DNA of 64,000 nucleotides from JAZDFC01 sp043808235 (GTDB taxonomy: Bacteria; Bacteroidota; Ignavibacteria; Ignavibacteriales; Melioribacteraceae), in assembly GCA_043808235.1 (NCBI GenBank), contig JAZDFC010000070.1, positions 1 through 64,000 of the forward strand, given 5' to 3'. The translations under genes were made by a program, and so were the position numbers. Positions 9,223-17,666 of the stretch are shown piece by piece. Positions within the stretch are counted from its first letter, which is position 1, and each line of letters opens with the position of its first letter. The notes below the pieces were generated by a model that was given only the letters and a program-made list of their open reading frames with translations, ran no database searches and was not told where the DNA came from.

Positions 9223-9295
9223 GCGGGCGTAACTCAGTTGGTAGAGTGTCAGCTTCCCAAGCTGAATGTCGCGGGTTCGAATCCCGTCGCCCGCT
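9223..9295 (+). tRNA. tRNA-Gly (anticodon CCC)
   Basis: 73-base cloverleaf. Acceptor GCGGGCG (9223-9229) pairs with CGCCCGC (9288-9294). The anticodon stem TCAGC/GCTGA encloses loop TTCCCAA, giving anticodon CCC at 9256-9258. The T arm is GCGGG-TTCGAAT-CCCGT. CCA is not encoded. It reads Gly GGG codons. Confidence 0.96.
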
Positions 9296-9370
9296 CGAAA
9301 ATGTTCTTGTAATTTTGTTTTTAATATCCTATAATTGTGTCCGCTTTTTGAAAATTTTAATGTAATTATC

Positions 9371-9445
9371 GGGAGCTTAGCTCAGCTGGTTCAGAGCATC
9401 TGCCTTACAAGCAGAGGGTCATTGGTTCGAATCCATTAGCTCCCA
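9371..9445 (+). tRNA. tRNA-Val (anticodon TAC)
   Basis: 75-base cloverleaf. Acceptor GGGAGCT pairs with AGCTCCC. The anticodon stem TCTGC/GCAGA encloses CTTACAA, giving TAC. The T arm ATTGG-TTCGAAT-CCATT has one T-T mismatch (9422 with 9436). CCA is not encoded. It lies 75 bp after tRNA-Gly and is followed by a terminator. Confidence 0.95.
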
Positions 9446-9452
9446 CAAAAGG

Positions 9453-9491
9453 AATCCCATTGCAAAAGTGTTGTGGGATTTTTTGTTTTTA
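9453..9491 (+). terminator. Rho-independent terminator after the tRNA pair
   Basis: AATCCCAT (9453-9460) pairs with GTGGGATT (9473-9480), 8 bp with one G-T pair and a 12-base loop, followed at once by TTTTGTTTTT. It begins 8 bases after tRNA-Val. Confidence 0.85.
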
Positions 9492-10053
9492 AAAACAATC
9501 TAAATCAAAGCATATCAACATAGTTGTGAAGTCTAATCGTACTTAAGAAATCATCTTATTCCTGAATTGAACTTTGAATAAGATGACATTTCATCGGGTG
9601 GTGAATATGAATGTTCCGTTGGAAAGTTTTATTGATATCTAAATTTCCAGCATGTCTGATTTTTTGAAATCAATTTTTAAAACAAAAACACTTCTTGTAA
9701 AAGGATGCTCCATCGAAATTACGAATGAGCATTTAAAACATTACCCCTTTCTTCTCTCAAATATTTTTAGTATTCTAATGCAGCGGGAATAATTGAGATG
9801 CCCAAATGCATCGAGAGGTAGATTCACAGGCATTCTACAAGTAGAAACATGAATATTGTTCAAAACATATTGTAACTTAATCAGGATGAATAGACTAATA
9901 GTATATTCAAATCATGTATCAAATTTTGAAAAATATTTTCACACGGATATACACTTTACGAGCCAAAGACCAATACATTAACTATTTCTTTTTATAGCGA
10001 TAATATTATTGGCAATGTAAGAATTGAGCTATTAATTTTTTTCGGAAGTGATT
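9492..10053. other. Gene-poor region with one perfect inverted repeat
   Basis: About 560 bp of AT-rich sequence with stops in all frames and no convincing gene. The main structure is a perfect 11-bp inverted repeat, TCATCTTATTC (9551-9561) and GAATAAGATGA (9576-9586), with a 14-base loop and no T run after it. No cobalamin riboswitch core was found, although the next operon encodes a corrinoid protein. Confidence 0.5.
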
Positions 10054-10374
10054 ATGAACAAAAAGGATATCTTTCGAAAATTATACGATAATATTGATGC
10101 AGCCGCTTTTATTATTAACGATGACTGCTGCTGCAAATTCAGAGATAAAAACAATTTTCCTGCCTTTGTGCACATCTGCATTTCTCAAAACACCAAAACT
10201 TTTAAAGATGTTGAATACACGATTATACCAATTGATAAAAATAGAAAAGCAACCGGACCTCCAAACGATATAGCTCAATCCAAAAATCGCGATCTTTTTC
10301 AGAATAATCGTTATCAAATAAAATCAGTGTTATTAATTAATAAATTCATAATTAACAATGTATCTGATTTTTAA
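10054..10374 (+). CDS. Doubtful small ORF, possibly a decayed PAS gene
   Basis: An open frame of 106 residues from ATG 10054 (GTG 10048 is also possible), with GGAAG 5 bases upstream. The start, KKDIFRKLYDNIDAAAFIIND, resembles the first helix and strand of a PAS domain, but the remainder has three consecutive cysteines and no recognisable fold. It ends 13 bp before the corrinoid gene. It may be a real small protein, the remnant of a PAS gene with frameshifts, or chance. Confidence 0.3.
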   Translation: MNKKDIFRKLYDNIDAAAFIINDDCCCKFRDKNNFPAFVHICISQNTKTFKDVEYTIIPIDKNRKATGPPNDIAQSKNRDLFQNNRYQIKSVLLINKFIINNVSDF

Positions 10375-10387
10375 GAGGAGGATAGAT

Positions 10388-11059
10388 ATGATTGATCTTG
10401 TTATTCCAAAGTATAGAGAAGCTATTTTCGATACAGATAAAAAAAAGGCTCTCGAAATTATTCACGAAGCACTTGCCGGAGGTGTTCAAGCCGAGGATAT
10501 TGTTTTTAAAATTGTCGTGCCAGTGGTAGAATCCATGATGAAATCTGTGAGCGAAGAAAAGAAGTATAATCTTGCACAGCATTTTATCGCCGCTCAAATT
10601 GCAGCCGAAGTTACGGATGAAATGATACCTAAATTCAAACAATCTCCTAAAATAATCGGGAGGATTGTTATCGGCACTTCTGTCGGCGATCTTCATGGGC
10701 TCGGGAAACGGATAGTAATCGGCTGTTTGAAGGCTATGATGATCGATGCAATTGATCTCGGTCTTAACGTGCCGGCAGAACGATTTGTTGAAGAAGCTGT
10801 CAATCATAAAGCGCATGTCATCGGCATTTCTTCGATGATGGTGCATACTGCGAGAGGAGAAAAAGCAAGTCTCGGCGTTAGAAAACTTCTTCGCGAGATG
10901 AATCTTGAAAAGAAAATTAAAATTGCTGTCGGCGGCGCGCCTTACAGGTTCGATCACAATCTATATAATATAGTGCAAGCGGATGCATGGGCTGAGGATG
11001 GAATAACCGCCGGAAAAGTGATTGCGAATTTAATTGAGGAGGTGAAAAATGCTGCATAA
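10388..11059 (+). CDS. Cobalamin-binding corrinoid protein, MtbC/MttC-like
   Basis: 223-residue methyl-carrier protein. An N-terminal helical cap (B12-binding_2, about 1-85) is followed by a Rossmann-like B12 domain with DLHGLGKRIV (Asp101, His103, Gly106), the D-x-H-x-x-G lower-ligand motif, then SSMMVHT and GGAP. Such proteins shuttle methyl groups between a substrate methyltransferase and an acceptor methyltransferase. ATG 10388 has AAGAGGAGG upstream, while the longer in-frame start lacks one. It overlaps the next gene by 11 bp. No MttB-type substrate methyltransferase or RACo reactivase is in the window. Confidence 0.9.
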   Translation: MIDLVIPKYREAIFDTDKKKALEIIHEALAGGVQAEDIVFKIVVPVVESMMKSVSEEKKYNLAQHFIAAQIAAEVTDEMIPKFKQSPKIIGRIVIGTSVGDLHGLGKRIVIGCLKAMMIDAIDLGLNVPAERFVEEAVNHKAHVIGISSMMVHTARGEKASLGVRKLLREMNLEKKIKIAVGGAPYRFDHNLYNIVQADAWAEDGITAGKVIANLIEEVKNAA

Positions 11060-12083
11060 CGGAATGGAACGATTAGTAAGCGCCATTAACGGAAAAGCTT
11101 CTGATCGAATTCCAGTATTCTGCAATATGCTTGATCAAGGAGCTAAAGAACTTGGCATTTCCCTTAAAGAATATTTTACAAACGGGGAGAGTGTTGCCGA
11201 AGCGCAATTAAAAATGCAAAAAAAATACAAACACGATAATGTTTGGAGTCTTTTCTACGTTGGCAAAGAAGCCGAATTACTTGGCTGCAAGAAAATATTA
11301 TTCGCAGAAGATGGACCGCCAAATGTGGAAGACTTCGTAATAAAATCTTTTGAGGATATAGAAAAATTACAAACGCCCGGGGATATTGCGTCTCACCCCG
11401 CTTTCGAAGAAGCTGCGAAATGCCTGAAAATTCTTAAAGGAGAAGTTGGCGGTAAAAGCCCTATCTGCGCATATATATCTTCTTCAATGACAATACCCGT
11501 AATGTTGATGGGAATGGAAAAATGGTTAGAATTGATGTTCATTGGTCCATTCGAATTGAGAGATATGCTCCTGGAAAAGTGTAATGATTTCTTTATCAAA
11601 GAAGTTAAAGCTTACCGCGATGGCGGAGCCGACGTGATAGTATATTCAAATCCTTTTGGTTCTACTGATATTGTTCCAATGAGTTTCTTTATGGAAACTT
11701 CGCTGAAATGGATTAAAAAGGATATAAGCGGAGTTGGAACTTCGGGCATGGTTTATTATTGCGGTATGGCACGTTTCAACGATGTAATTAATACAGTGAT
11801 AGAACAAACCGGAATCGGTGTGTACTATATAAGTCCGCTCGATGATCTTGCCGAAGCGAAACGAATAATTGCCGGACGAGCATTAACATGCGGCGTATTT
11901 AACGATATTAAACTTATCGATTGGAGCGAATCGGAAATCAAAGATGAAGTAAAACGCATTATTGATGCCGGAATGCCCGGAGGAAAATTTCTCTTCGGAA
12001 CCGGAGTGATGCCCTACTCCATTCCGGAAAAAAATATAAGAATCATGCTTGAAGCTGCTTATGAATATGGCGCCTTCAAATAG
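11049..12083 (+). CDS. UroD-like methyltransferase family protein
   Basis: 344 residues, a TIM-barrel protein of the uroporphyrinogen decarboxylase/MtaA/CmuA superfamily. It begins MERLVSAINGKASDRIPVF, the usual opening of this group. Location directly after a corrinoid gene, with a GAGGAGGTG ribosome site and an 11-bp overlap, points to corrinoid-linked methyl transfer rather than haem synthesis. The zinc motif of MtaA/MtbA enzymes (H-x-C plus a later Cys) is incomplete: I read Y236-x-C238, and V320 where PGC would be expected. This may mean a different acceptor or a sensory role. The alignment was made by eye. Confidence 0.8.
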   Translation: MLHNGMERLVSAINGKASDRIPVFCNMLDQGAKELGISLKEYFTNGESVAEAQLKMQKKYKHDNVWSLFYVGKEAELLGCKKILFAEDGPPNVEDFVIKSFEDIEKLQTPGDIASHPAFEEAAKCLKILKGEVGGKSPICAYISSSMTIPVMLMGMEKWLELMFIGPFELRDMLLEKCNDFFIKEVKAYRDGGADVIVYSNPFGSTDIVPMSFFMETSLKWIKKDISGVGTSGMVYYCGMARFNDVINTVIEQTGIGVYYISPLDDLAEAKRIIAGRALTCGVFNDIKLIDWSESEIKDEVKRIIDAGMPGGKFLFGTGVMPYSIPEKNIRIMLEAAYEYGAFK

Positions 12084-12093
12084 GAATGAATAT

Positions 12094-12696
12094 ATGGCTG
12101 ACGAAAAACTTTTACTGATTGGCTGCGGTATTTTAAAGAAGGAAATTAATTTCCTTATACGAAAAAATAATTGGCCGGTCGAAACACAATTTTCAAGTTC
12201 GCTGCTGCATCTGGATTTTTCTAAATTATCCAATCATCTTGAATCAACTCTCCATAAAAATAAAGATCGAAAGAAAGTGGCGTTCTATGGATGCTGTCAT
12301 CCAAACATTGATTCTATGCTAAGCAGGGAAAATACGCCAAGAACATTTGTTCAAAATTGTAACGAAATATTATTGGGAAAAGAAGTTTTCAATAGGGAAC
12401 TTGAAAAAGGCGCATACTTTTTATTAGAAGATTGGGTAAAGAATTGGCAATTTGTAATAACTAATACATTCGGCACTAAAAATTTGGAATTAATTAAAGA
12501 GATATTTCACGAGGACAGAAAATATCTTCTTGGAATAAGGACTCCATGTTCAAATGATTATACAGTCGAAGCAGAAAAAGCGAGCGAGATGGTTGGACTG
12601 CCGCTTGAATGGATGGATGTTACGCTTGATTATCTTGAACATACTTTAAATTTAGTTTTCACTTCTAAAATGAAGGAGTTTGAATGTCAGAATTAA
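12094..12696 (+). CDS. DUF1638 family protein
   Basis: 200 residues from ATG 12094, with AGGA 8 bases upstream; an in-frame ATG at 12049 lies inside the previous gene. The start KLLLIGCGILKKEI and later YGCCHPNID, RTFVQNCNEILLG and GIRTPCSND fit the DUF1638 family, cysteine-containing proteins that commonly travel with corrinoid proteins and UroD-like methyltransferases. No reaction is established. It overlaps the downstream PAS/GAF gene by 13 bp, so all four genes 10388-17243 look co-translated. Confidence 0.75.
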   Translation: MADEKLLLIGCGILKKEINFLIRKNNWPVETQFSSSLLHLDFSKLSNHLESTLHKNKDRKKVAFYGCCHPNIDSMLSRENTPRTFVQNCNEILLGKEVFNRELEKGAYFLLEDWVKNWQFVITNTFGTKNLELIKEIFHEDRKYLLGIRTPCSNDYTVEAEKASEMVGLPLEWMDVTLDYLEHTLNLVFTSKMKEFECQN

Positions 12697-15600
12697 ACAA
12701 TAATGAGCTGAGCCAAATTGAGGAATTAGAAGAACGTGTTAAGCAGCTTGGTCTCAACAAAGCCTACCTTGAACTCATTATTCAGCTGATGAGTAAGATG
12801 GGTGAGGCTCAAGGTTTGGAAAATACAATCGACGCTTTGCTGAACAATATTCTAAATGTTATTGGCGGCGACAACCTCATATTGTATTATAAAATTGACG
12901 ATGCTATTTACTACTCCGATGTTTATGGAAAGAAAACTAAAATTACACAAATAGAAGATGCCGATGTTCAAAAAGTTTATGTATCTCATAAACCAATTGA
13001 GTTTGAACATGATTTTATTGATACCAAATTAATTACCAGGGAATTCACCAAGGCTTACACCTGGATTTATCCGCTGATGGTTGGGCGTGAAATAATCGGC
13101 GTATTCAAAATGGAAAGTTTGCATATTAATCTGCACGAGTTTTATCAGCAGCTGCCGGTATTTTTTAATTACGTTGCGCTTACATTAAAAAATGCGATAG
13201 TCGAATACACCCGGCTGAAAGAAATTAACGCCGAACTTGAACGTGAAATTGAAATACGAAAACAGACCGAAGAAGAACTTAAAATTATAAACGAGGAACT
13301 TGAAAACAGAGTTGAAGAAAGAACGGCAGAACTGCATAGCGCTAATTTACTTTTGGAAAGAGAACTGGTTGAACGCGTGAGAGCAGAGGAACAAATTGCC
13401 TCGCAATTTACATTACTTTCTGCGTTGATAAACAGTTCCGGCGACATGATAATTTTTTCGCTCGATAAAAATTATTGCTACACGGCTTTCAATGAAAAGC
13501 ACCGCATTGAAATGAAACAGATTTGGAATGCAGATATTAAAATCGGGACGAGCCTGCTTGACTGCATGACGATACCGGAGCTAAAGGAACTTGCTAAAAA
13601 GAGCATAAACCGCGCATTGAACGGCGAAGCATTTTCGGAAATTCAACATCAACTGGACGCAGATATATATTACGAGTTCTTTTGGAATCCAATATTTCAA
13701 CACAACGAGATTATTGGCGTAACTGCTTTCATTCAGGATATTACATACCGCAAACGTGCCGAGAATCAAATACAGAAACTCAATCGTATCTATGCCGTAC
13801 TAAGTAATATCAATCAATCAATTGTAAGGATTCATGATACTAAAGTACTATTCGATGAGGTATGCCGCATAACAGTTGAGTATGGTAAGTTTAGAATGGT
13901 ATGGATTGGATTATTGAATTCCGCAACAAACAAAGTTGAAGTTGCCGCTTCAAACGGATTTACCGGGGACTATCTGAAAAAAATAAATATCGATCTAAAT
14001 GATGAACTGCTAAGCAGCGGTCCTACAGGTCAAGCAATCAAATCGGGTAAATGTAAAATTTCAAATAATATTGAAACTGATAAAAGCATGCTGCCCTGGT
14101 TGGAAGATGCAATAAAATACGGTTACAAATCATCCGCTTCGTTTCCAATAATTGTATTCAATAAAGTAGTTGGAGCGCTAAGCATATACTCGGATGAAAT
14201 CAATTTTTTTGAAAAAGAAGATATTAACCTTCTCATTGAAATGGCGCTGGATATTTCATTCGCTCTTGAATTCATGAAAACCGAAAACAGGCGAAAAGAC
14301 GCTGAACTTGCTCTAAGAGAAAAATCGGAAGAATTGGAACGTTACTTTACTCATTCACTTGATTTATTATGTATTGCTGACACTGACGGATATTTTCGCC
14401 GCTTAAATCCCGAATGGGAGTCAACTCTTGGTTATTCTTTGAAAGAATTGGAAGGTAGACGTTTCCTCGACTTTGTTCATCCGGATGATTTAGAATCCAC
14501 TTTACAAGCAATAGCAAGACTTGAAGATCAGAAAGAAGTATTGCGGTTTACTAACCGGTACCTTTGCAAAGATAGTTCCTATAAATGGATTGAATGGAAT
14601 TCCTTCCCATCAGGTAAATTAATTTATGCTGCCGCTCATGATATTACCGAACGGAAACTTATTGAGCAAGAACGGCAGACGAATCTCCGCTATTTCGAAA
14701 GCGTGGATAGGATAAACCGGGCTGTACAAGGAACTAATAATCTTGAAAAAATGATGAGTAGTGTGCTCGATACTGTACTTTCCATTTTCAACTGCGACCG
14801 GGCATTTTTACTATATCCATGCGATCCAAATACTGACACATGGAAAGTACCAATGGAAAGAACAAAGCCGGAATATCCCGGTGTTCTTGAATTAGGACTT
14901 GAAATTCCGTTGGATCTGCAAGTTGCGCAAACATTCCAAACATTACTCTCATCGGATGGCGTTGTACAATTCGGTCCTAATACTTCATATCCACTCCCGG
15001 CAGGTGTATCGGAACAATTTGGTTTCAAATGCCTAATGTCGATGGCAATTTATCCCAAAATTGGTAAAGCATGGCAATTTGGAATTCATCAATGTTCGCA
15101 TGCACACATTTGGAATGCAGAGGAGGAACGGCTTTTCAAAGAAATAGGTCGCCGTTTGGAAGATTCACTCACAGTTCTTATTGCAAATAGCAATCTTAAA
15201 GAAAGTGAAGAGCGTTTCAGACGAATTGCTGAAAATGCACGTGACATTATTTACAGAATGACATTGCCGGAGGGGAAATATGAATATGTAAGTCCGGCAT
15301 GCTTATCTATGCTTGGCTACACTCCTGAAGAGTTTTATGCCAATCCAATTCTTTTTCAACAATTAATTCATCCCGATTGGCACAACTACTTTAGAGAGCA
15401 ATGGGCAAATCTTATTAAGGGCGAAATGCCTCCGTTTTATGAATACCAAATAATTCATAAATCGGGTGAAGTCCGTTGGCTTAACCAACGTAATATTTTA
15501 GTATGCAGTGATTCCGGAAGTCCGGTTGCAATTGAAGCGATTGTTACAGACATAACTGAATCTAAATGCACAGAAGAAGCGCTCCGGGAAAATGAACAAA

Positions 15601-17243
15601 GATTGAAAGATGCTGAACACTTAGCTCATTTAGGCAATTGGGAATATGATATAGTAAATAACTATCTCTTAGGGTCAGATGAAATTTATAGAATCTTTGA
15701 ACTTGATCCGGAGAAATTTGATGCGACATTTGAGGCATTTCTGGATACAGTGCACCCTGAAGATAGAGAAGCAGTCAAATTTGCTTATACTAATTCACTA
15801 AAAACAAAATCACATTATTCTATAGATCATCGTATACTTTTTGCAGATGGAAGAATAAAATATGTACATGATCAGTGCGAGACCTTCTACGAAGGTGATA
15901 TTCCGATAAGATCAATAGGAACTGTGCAAGACATTACCGAGCGCAAACAAGCCGAAGAAGCGCTGCGAAAAAGCGAGACTCTGCTGAACACTACACAACA
16001 ATTAACCAAAGTAGGCGGCTGGGAATTCGATGTTAAGTCGGGTAAATCGTTCTGGACGGAGGAACTCTATCGCATTCATGAAATTCCGAATGATCCTAAC
16101 ATAGATCACATTAAAGAAAGTTTATCATGTTACCGTCCTGAGGACAGTAAAATAATCAGCGATGCATTTAAACGCGCTTGCGAGAATGGCGAATCCTACG
16201 ATCTTGAATTTCCATTTACAACATTCACCGGAAAGCAAATATGGATCCGTACAACAGCCCAACCGGTTTACGAAGAAGGCAAAGTGGTACGTCTTGTTGG
16301 AAACATTTTGGACATAACCGAACGGAAACAAGCCGAGATCTCGCTTCGCGAAAGCGAATGGCGATACCGCGAGATATTCGACAATGTGATGGACGGTCTA
16401 TATTTACTTGAAGTAACTAATGACGACAAGTTCCGGACAATGGAAGTGAATCCGGCTTTGGAAAAACTGACAGGTGTTCCCCGTTCTTTCTCCGTTGGAA
16501 AAACTCAGGAAGAAACCGTTCCTCCTGAAGTTGCTGAAATTGTAAATGCAAAATACCGTCGATGCTTAAAAGCAGGCCATCCAATAGAAGAGGAGTTGGA
16601 ATTAGAATTGCCTACCGGGCGGCGCTATTTTCATTCGTTCCTTATCCCTTCTCGTGATGAAACTGGAAAAATCCATCGCATCGTAGGTATTTCGCGTGAT
16701 ATTACCGAACGCAAACGAGCTGAAGATGCGCTGCGCGAAAGTGAAGAAAGATATCGGCTGCTTCATGAAAGTGCCGGTGTTGGAATTGGCTACTACACCA
16801 CAGATGGAATCGTAATATCATACAATAATCTTGCAGCGAGCCATATGAATGGAAAACCGGAGGATTTCAACGGTAAATCAATTTATGAGATTTTCACCAA
16901 ATCGGAGGCGGATTTCTATTTGAACAGGATAAAGCTTTCTGCTGCTTCCGAATCGAATATTATTTATGAGGATTTAATTAATCTGCCCTCCGGAGATAAA
17001 TGGTTCTTAAGCATTTTCTCAAGAATCTGCGATTCCCAAAAAAATGTTATCGGTATCCAAATAATCAGCCAGGATATAACAGAACGCAAAGTGGCCGAAC
17101 AAGAGCTGAAAGAGCAAATGGATGAAATCAATCGTTTTAACAGACTAATGGTTGGAAGAGAAGAAAAAATGATTGAGTTAAAAAAAGAAATAAATGCGCT
17201 TCTTGAAAAAGAAGGAAAACCGAAAAAGTATAGCTCGATATAA
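12684..17243 (+). CDS. Giant GAF/PAS sensory protein without output domain
   Basis: 1519 residues, no membrane helix. Approximate order: GAF-like (40-170), coiled coil (175-240), PAS1 (245-355), GAF2 (375-525), PAS2 (545-655), GAF3 (670-835), PAS3 (840-960), PAS4 (965-1085), PAS5 (1090-1210), PAS6 (1215-1340), PAS7 (1345-1465), then a coil and tail. Most PAS units end in the DITERK linker. No HisKA/HATPase, GGDEF, EAL or other effector follows; the protein ends with a basic-acidic tail (VGREEKMIELKK..., about 1485-1516) also found on the next two proteins. AAGGAG precedes the ATG. It probably passes signals through partners; the methyltransferase operon suggests a metabolic or redox cue. Confidence 0.88.
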   Translation: MSELNNNELSQIEELEERVKQLGLNKAYLELIIQLMSKMGEAQGLENTIDALLNNILNVIGGDNLILYYKIDDAIYYSDVYGKKTKITQIEDADVQKVYVSHKPIEFEHDFIDTKLITREFTKAYTWIYPLMVGREIIGVFKMESLHINLHEFYQQLPVFFNYVALTLKNAIVEYTRLKEINAELEREIEIRKQTEEELKIINEELENRVEERTAELHSANLLLERELVERVRAEEQIASQFTLLSALINSSGDMIIFSLDKNYCYTAFNEKHRIEMKQIWNADIKIGTSLLDCMTIPELKELAKKSINRALNGEAFSEIQHQLDADIYYEFFWNPIFQHNEIIGVTAFIQDITYRKRAENQIQKLNRIYAVLSNINQSIVRIHDTKVLFDEVCRITVEYGKFRMVWIGLLNSATNKVEVAASNGFTGDYLKKINIDLNDELLSSGPTGQAIKSGKCKISNNIETDKSMLPWLEDAIKYGYKSSASFPIIVFNKVVGALSIYSDEINFFEKEDINLLIEMALDISFALEFMKTENRRKDAELALREKSEELERYFTHSLDLLCIADTDGYFRRLNPEWESTLGYSLKELEGRRFLDFVHPDDLESTLQAIARLEDQKEVLRFTNRYLCKDSSYKWIEWNSFPSGKLIYAAAHDITERKLIEQERQTNLRYFESVDRINRAVQGTNNLEKMMSSVLDTVLSIFNCDRAFLLYPCDPNTDTWKVPMERTKPEYPGVLELGLEIPLDLQVAQTFQTLLSSDGVVQFGPNTSYPLPAGVSEQFGFKCLMSMAIYPKIGKAWQFGIHQCSHAHIWNAEEERLFKEIGRRLEDSLTVLIANSNLKESEERFRRIAENARDIIYRMTLPEGKYEYVSPACLSMLGYTPEEFYANPILFQQLIHPDWHNYFREQWANLIKGEMPPFYEYQIIHKSGEVRWLNQRNILVCSDSGSPVAIEAIVTDITESKCTEEALRENEQRLKDAEHLAHLGNWEYDIVNNYLLGSDEIYRIFELDPEKFDATFEAFLDTVHPEDREAVKFAYTNSLKTKSHYSIDHRILFADGRIKYVHDQCETFYEGDIPIRSIGTVQDITERKQAEEALRKSETLLNTTQQLTKVGGWEFDVKSGKSFWTEELYRIHEIPNDPNIDHIKESLSCYRPEDSKIISDAFKRACENGESYDLEFPFTTFTGKQIWIRTTAQPVYEEGKVVRLVGNILDITERKQAEISLRESEWRYREIFDNVMDGLYLLEVTNDDKFRTMEVNPALEKLTGVPRSFSVGKTQEETVPPEVAEIVNAKYRRCLKAGHPIEEELELELPTGRRYFHSFLIPSRDETGKIHRIVGISRDITERKRAEDALRESEERYRLLHESAGVGIGYYTTDGIVISYNNLAASHMNGKPEDFNGKSIYEIFTKSEADFYLNRIKLSAASESNIIYEDLINLPSGDKWFLSIFSRICDSQKNVIGIQIISQDITERKVAEQELKEQMDEINRFNRLMVGREEKMIELKKEINALLEKEGKPKKYSSI

Positions 17244-17380
17244 AAAGTAAAATATTATTTTTTTTTAGCTGGTTATGCAGAATATAAATTAGGAAATTAA
17301 AACAGTTTGATAAATACTATTTATTTAATTAGCCCAGCGATTAATCGCGTGTTGCAGAACTTTATAAGTATTTTGAATAG

Positions 17381-17505
17381 CCGCGAGCTTTAGCTCGCGG
17401 ATCTGAAAAAGAAGAAATGTTTGGCTTTAGCCACATTTATTTGTTTTTTATTTGGCTAAAGCCAGTTGTTCTTTTCGTTTTTAACCACCGACATAAATGT
17501 CGGTG
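17381..17505. repeat. Array of four short palindromic hairpins
   Basis: In the 423-bp gap between PAS genes four inverted repeats occur in 125 bp: 17381-17400 (CCGCGAGCT-TT-AGCTCGCGG), 17422-17433 (TGGCT-TT-AGCCA), 17453-17464 (TGGCT-AA-AGCCA) and 17486-17505 (CACCGACAT-AA-ATGTCGGTG). None is followed by a T run typical of a terminator. They look like a REP-like or modular palindromic repeat element. The rest of the gap holds no gene. Confidence 0.75.
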
Positions 17506-17666
17506 CTATTCAACAGTTATGTAACAGATTATTAATCGTGGAGTAAATTAGTCATAAGTTGATACGTCAACCGTTTGAATGGTTTTATGTTCTAATTAGC
17601 ACAACGAATTTTTGTGGTTCTTAAATACATTTAATCTGGAATGAATAAAAGAGGAGAACCATTTAC

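Noticed and set aside
9492..10387. Cobalamin riboswitch upstream of the corrinoid operon
   Set aside because: I looked for the conserved B12-box and found none.
10352..10957. 201-codon open frame on the minus strand
   Set aside because: It overlaps the corrinoid gene, whose B12 motif and ribosome site are clear; the minus frame has no family features.
14690..15028. 112-codon minus-strand frame
   Set aside because: Shadow of the GAF3 region of the giant sensor protein, with no ribosome site or recognisable domain.
17381..17505. CRISPR array
   Set aside because: The short palindromes are not equal-length direct repeats with spacers, and no cas genes are present.
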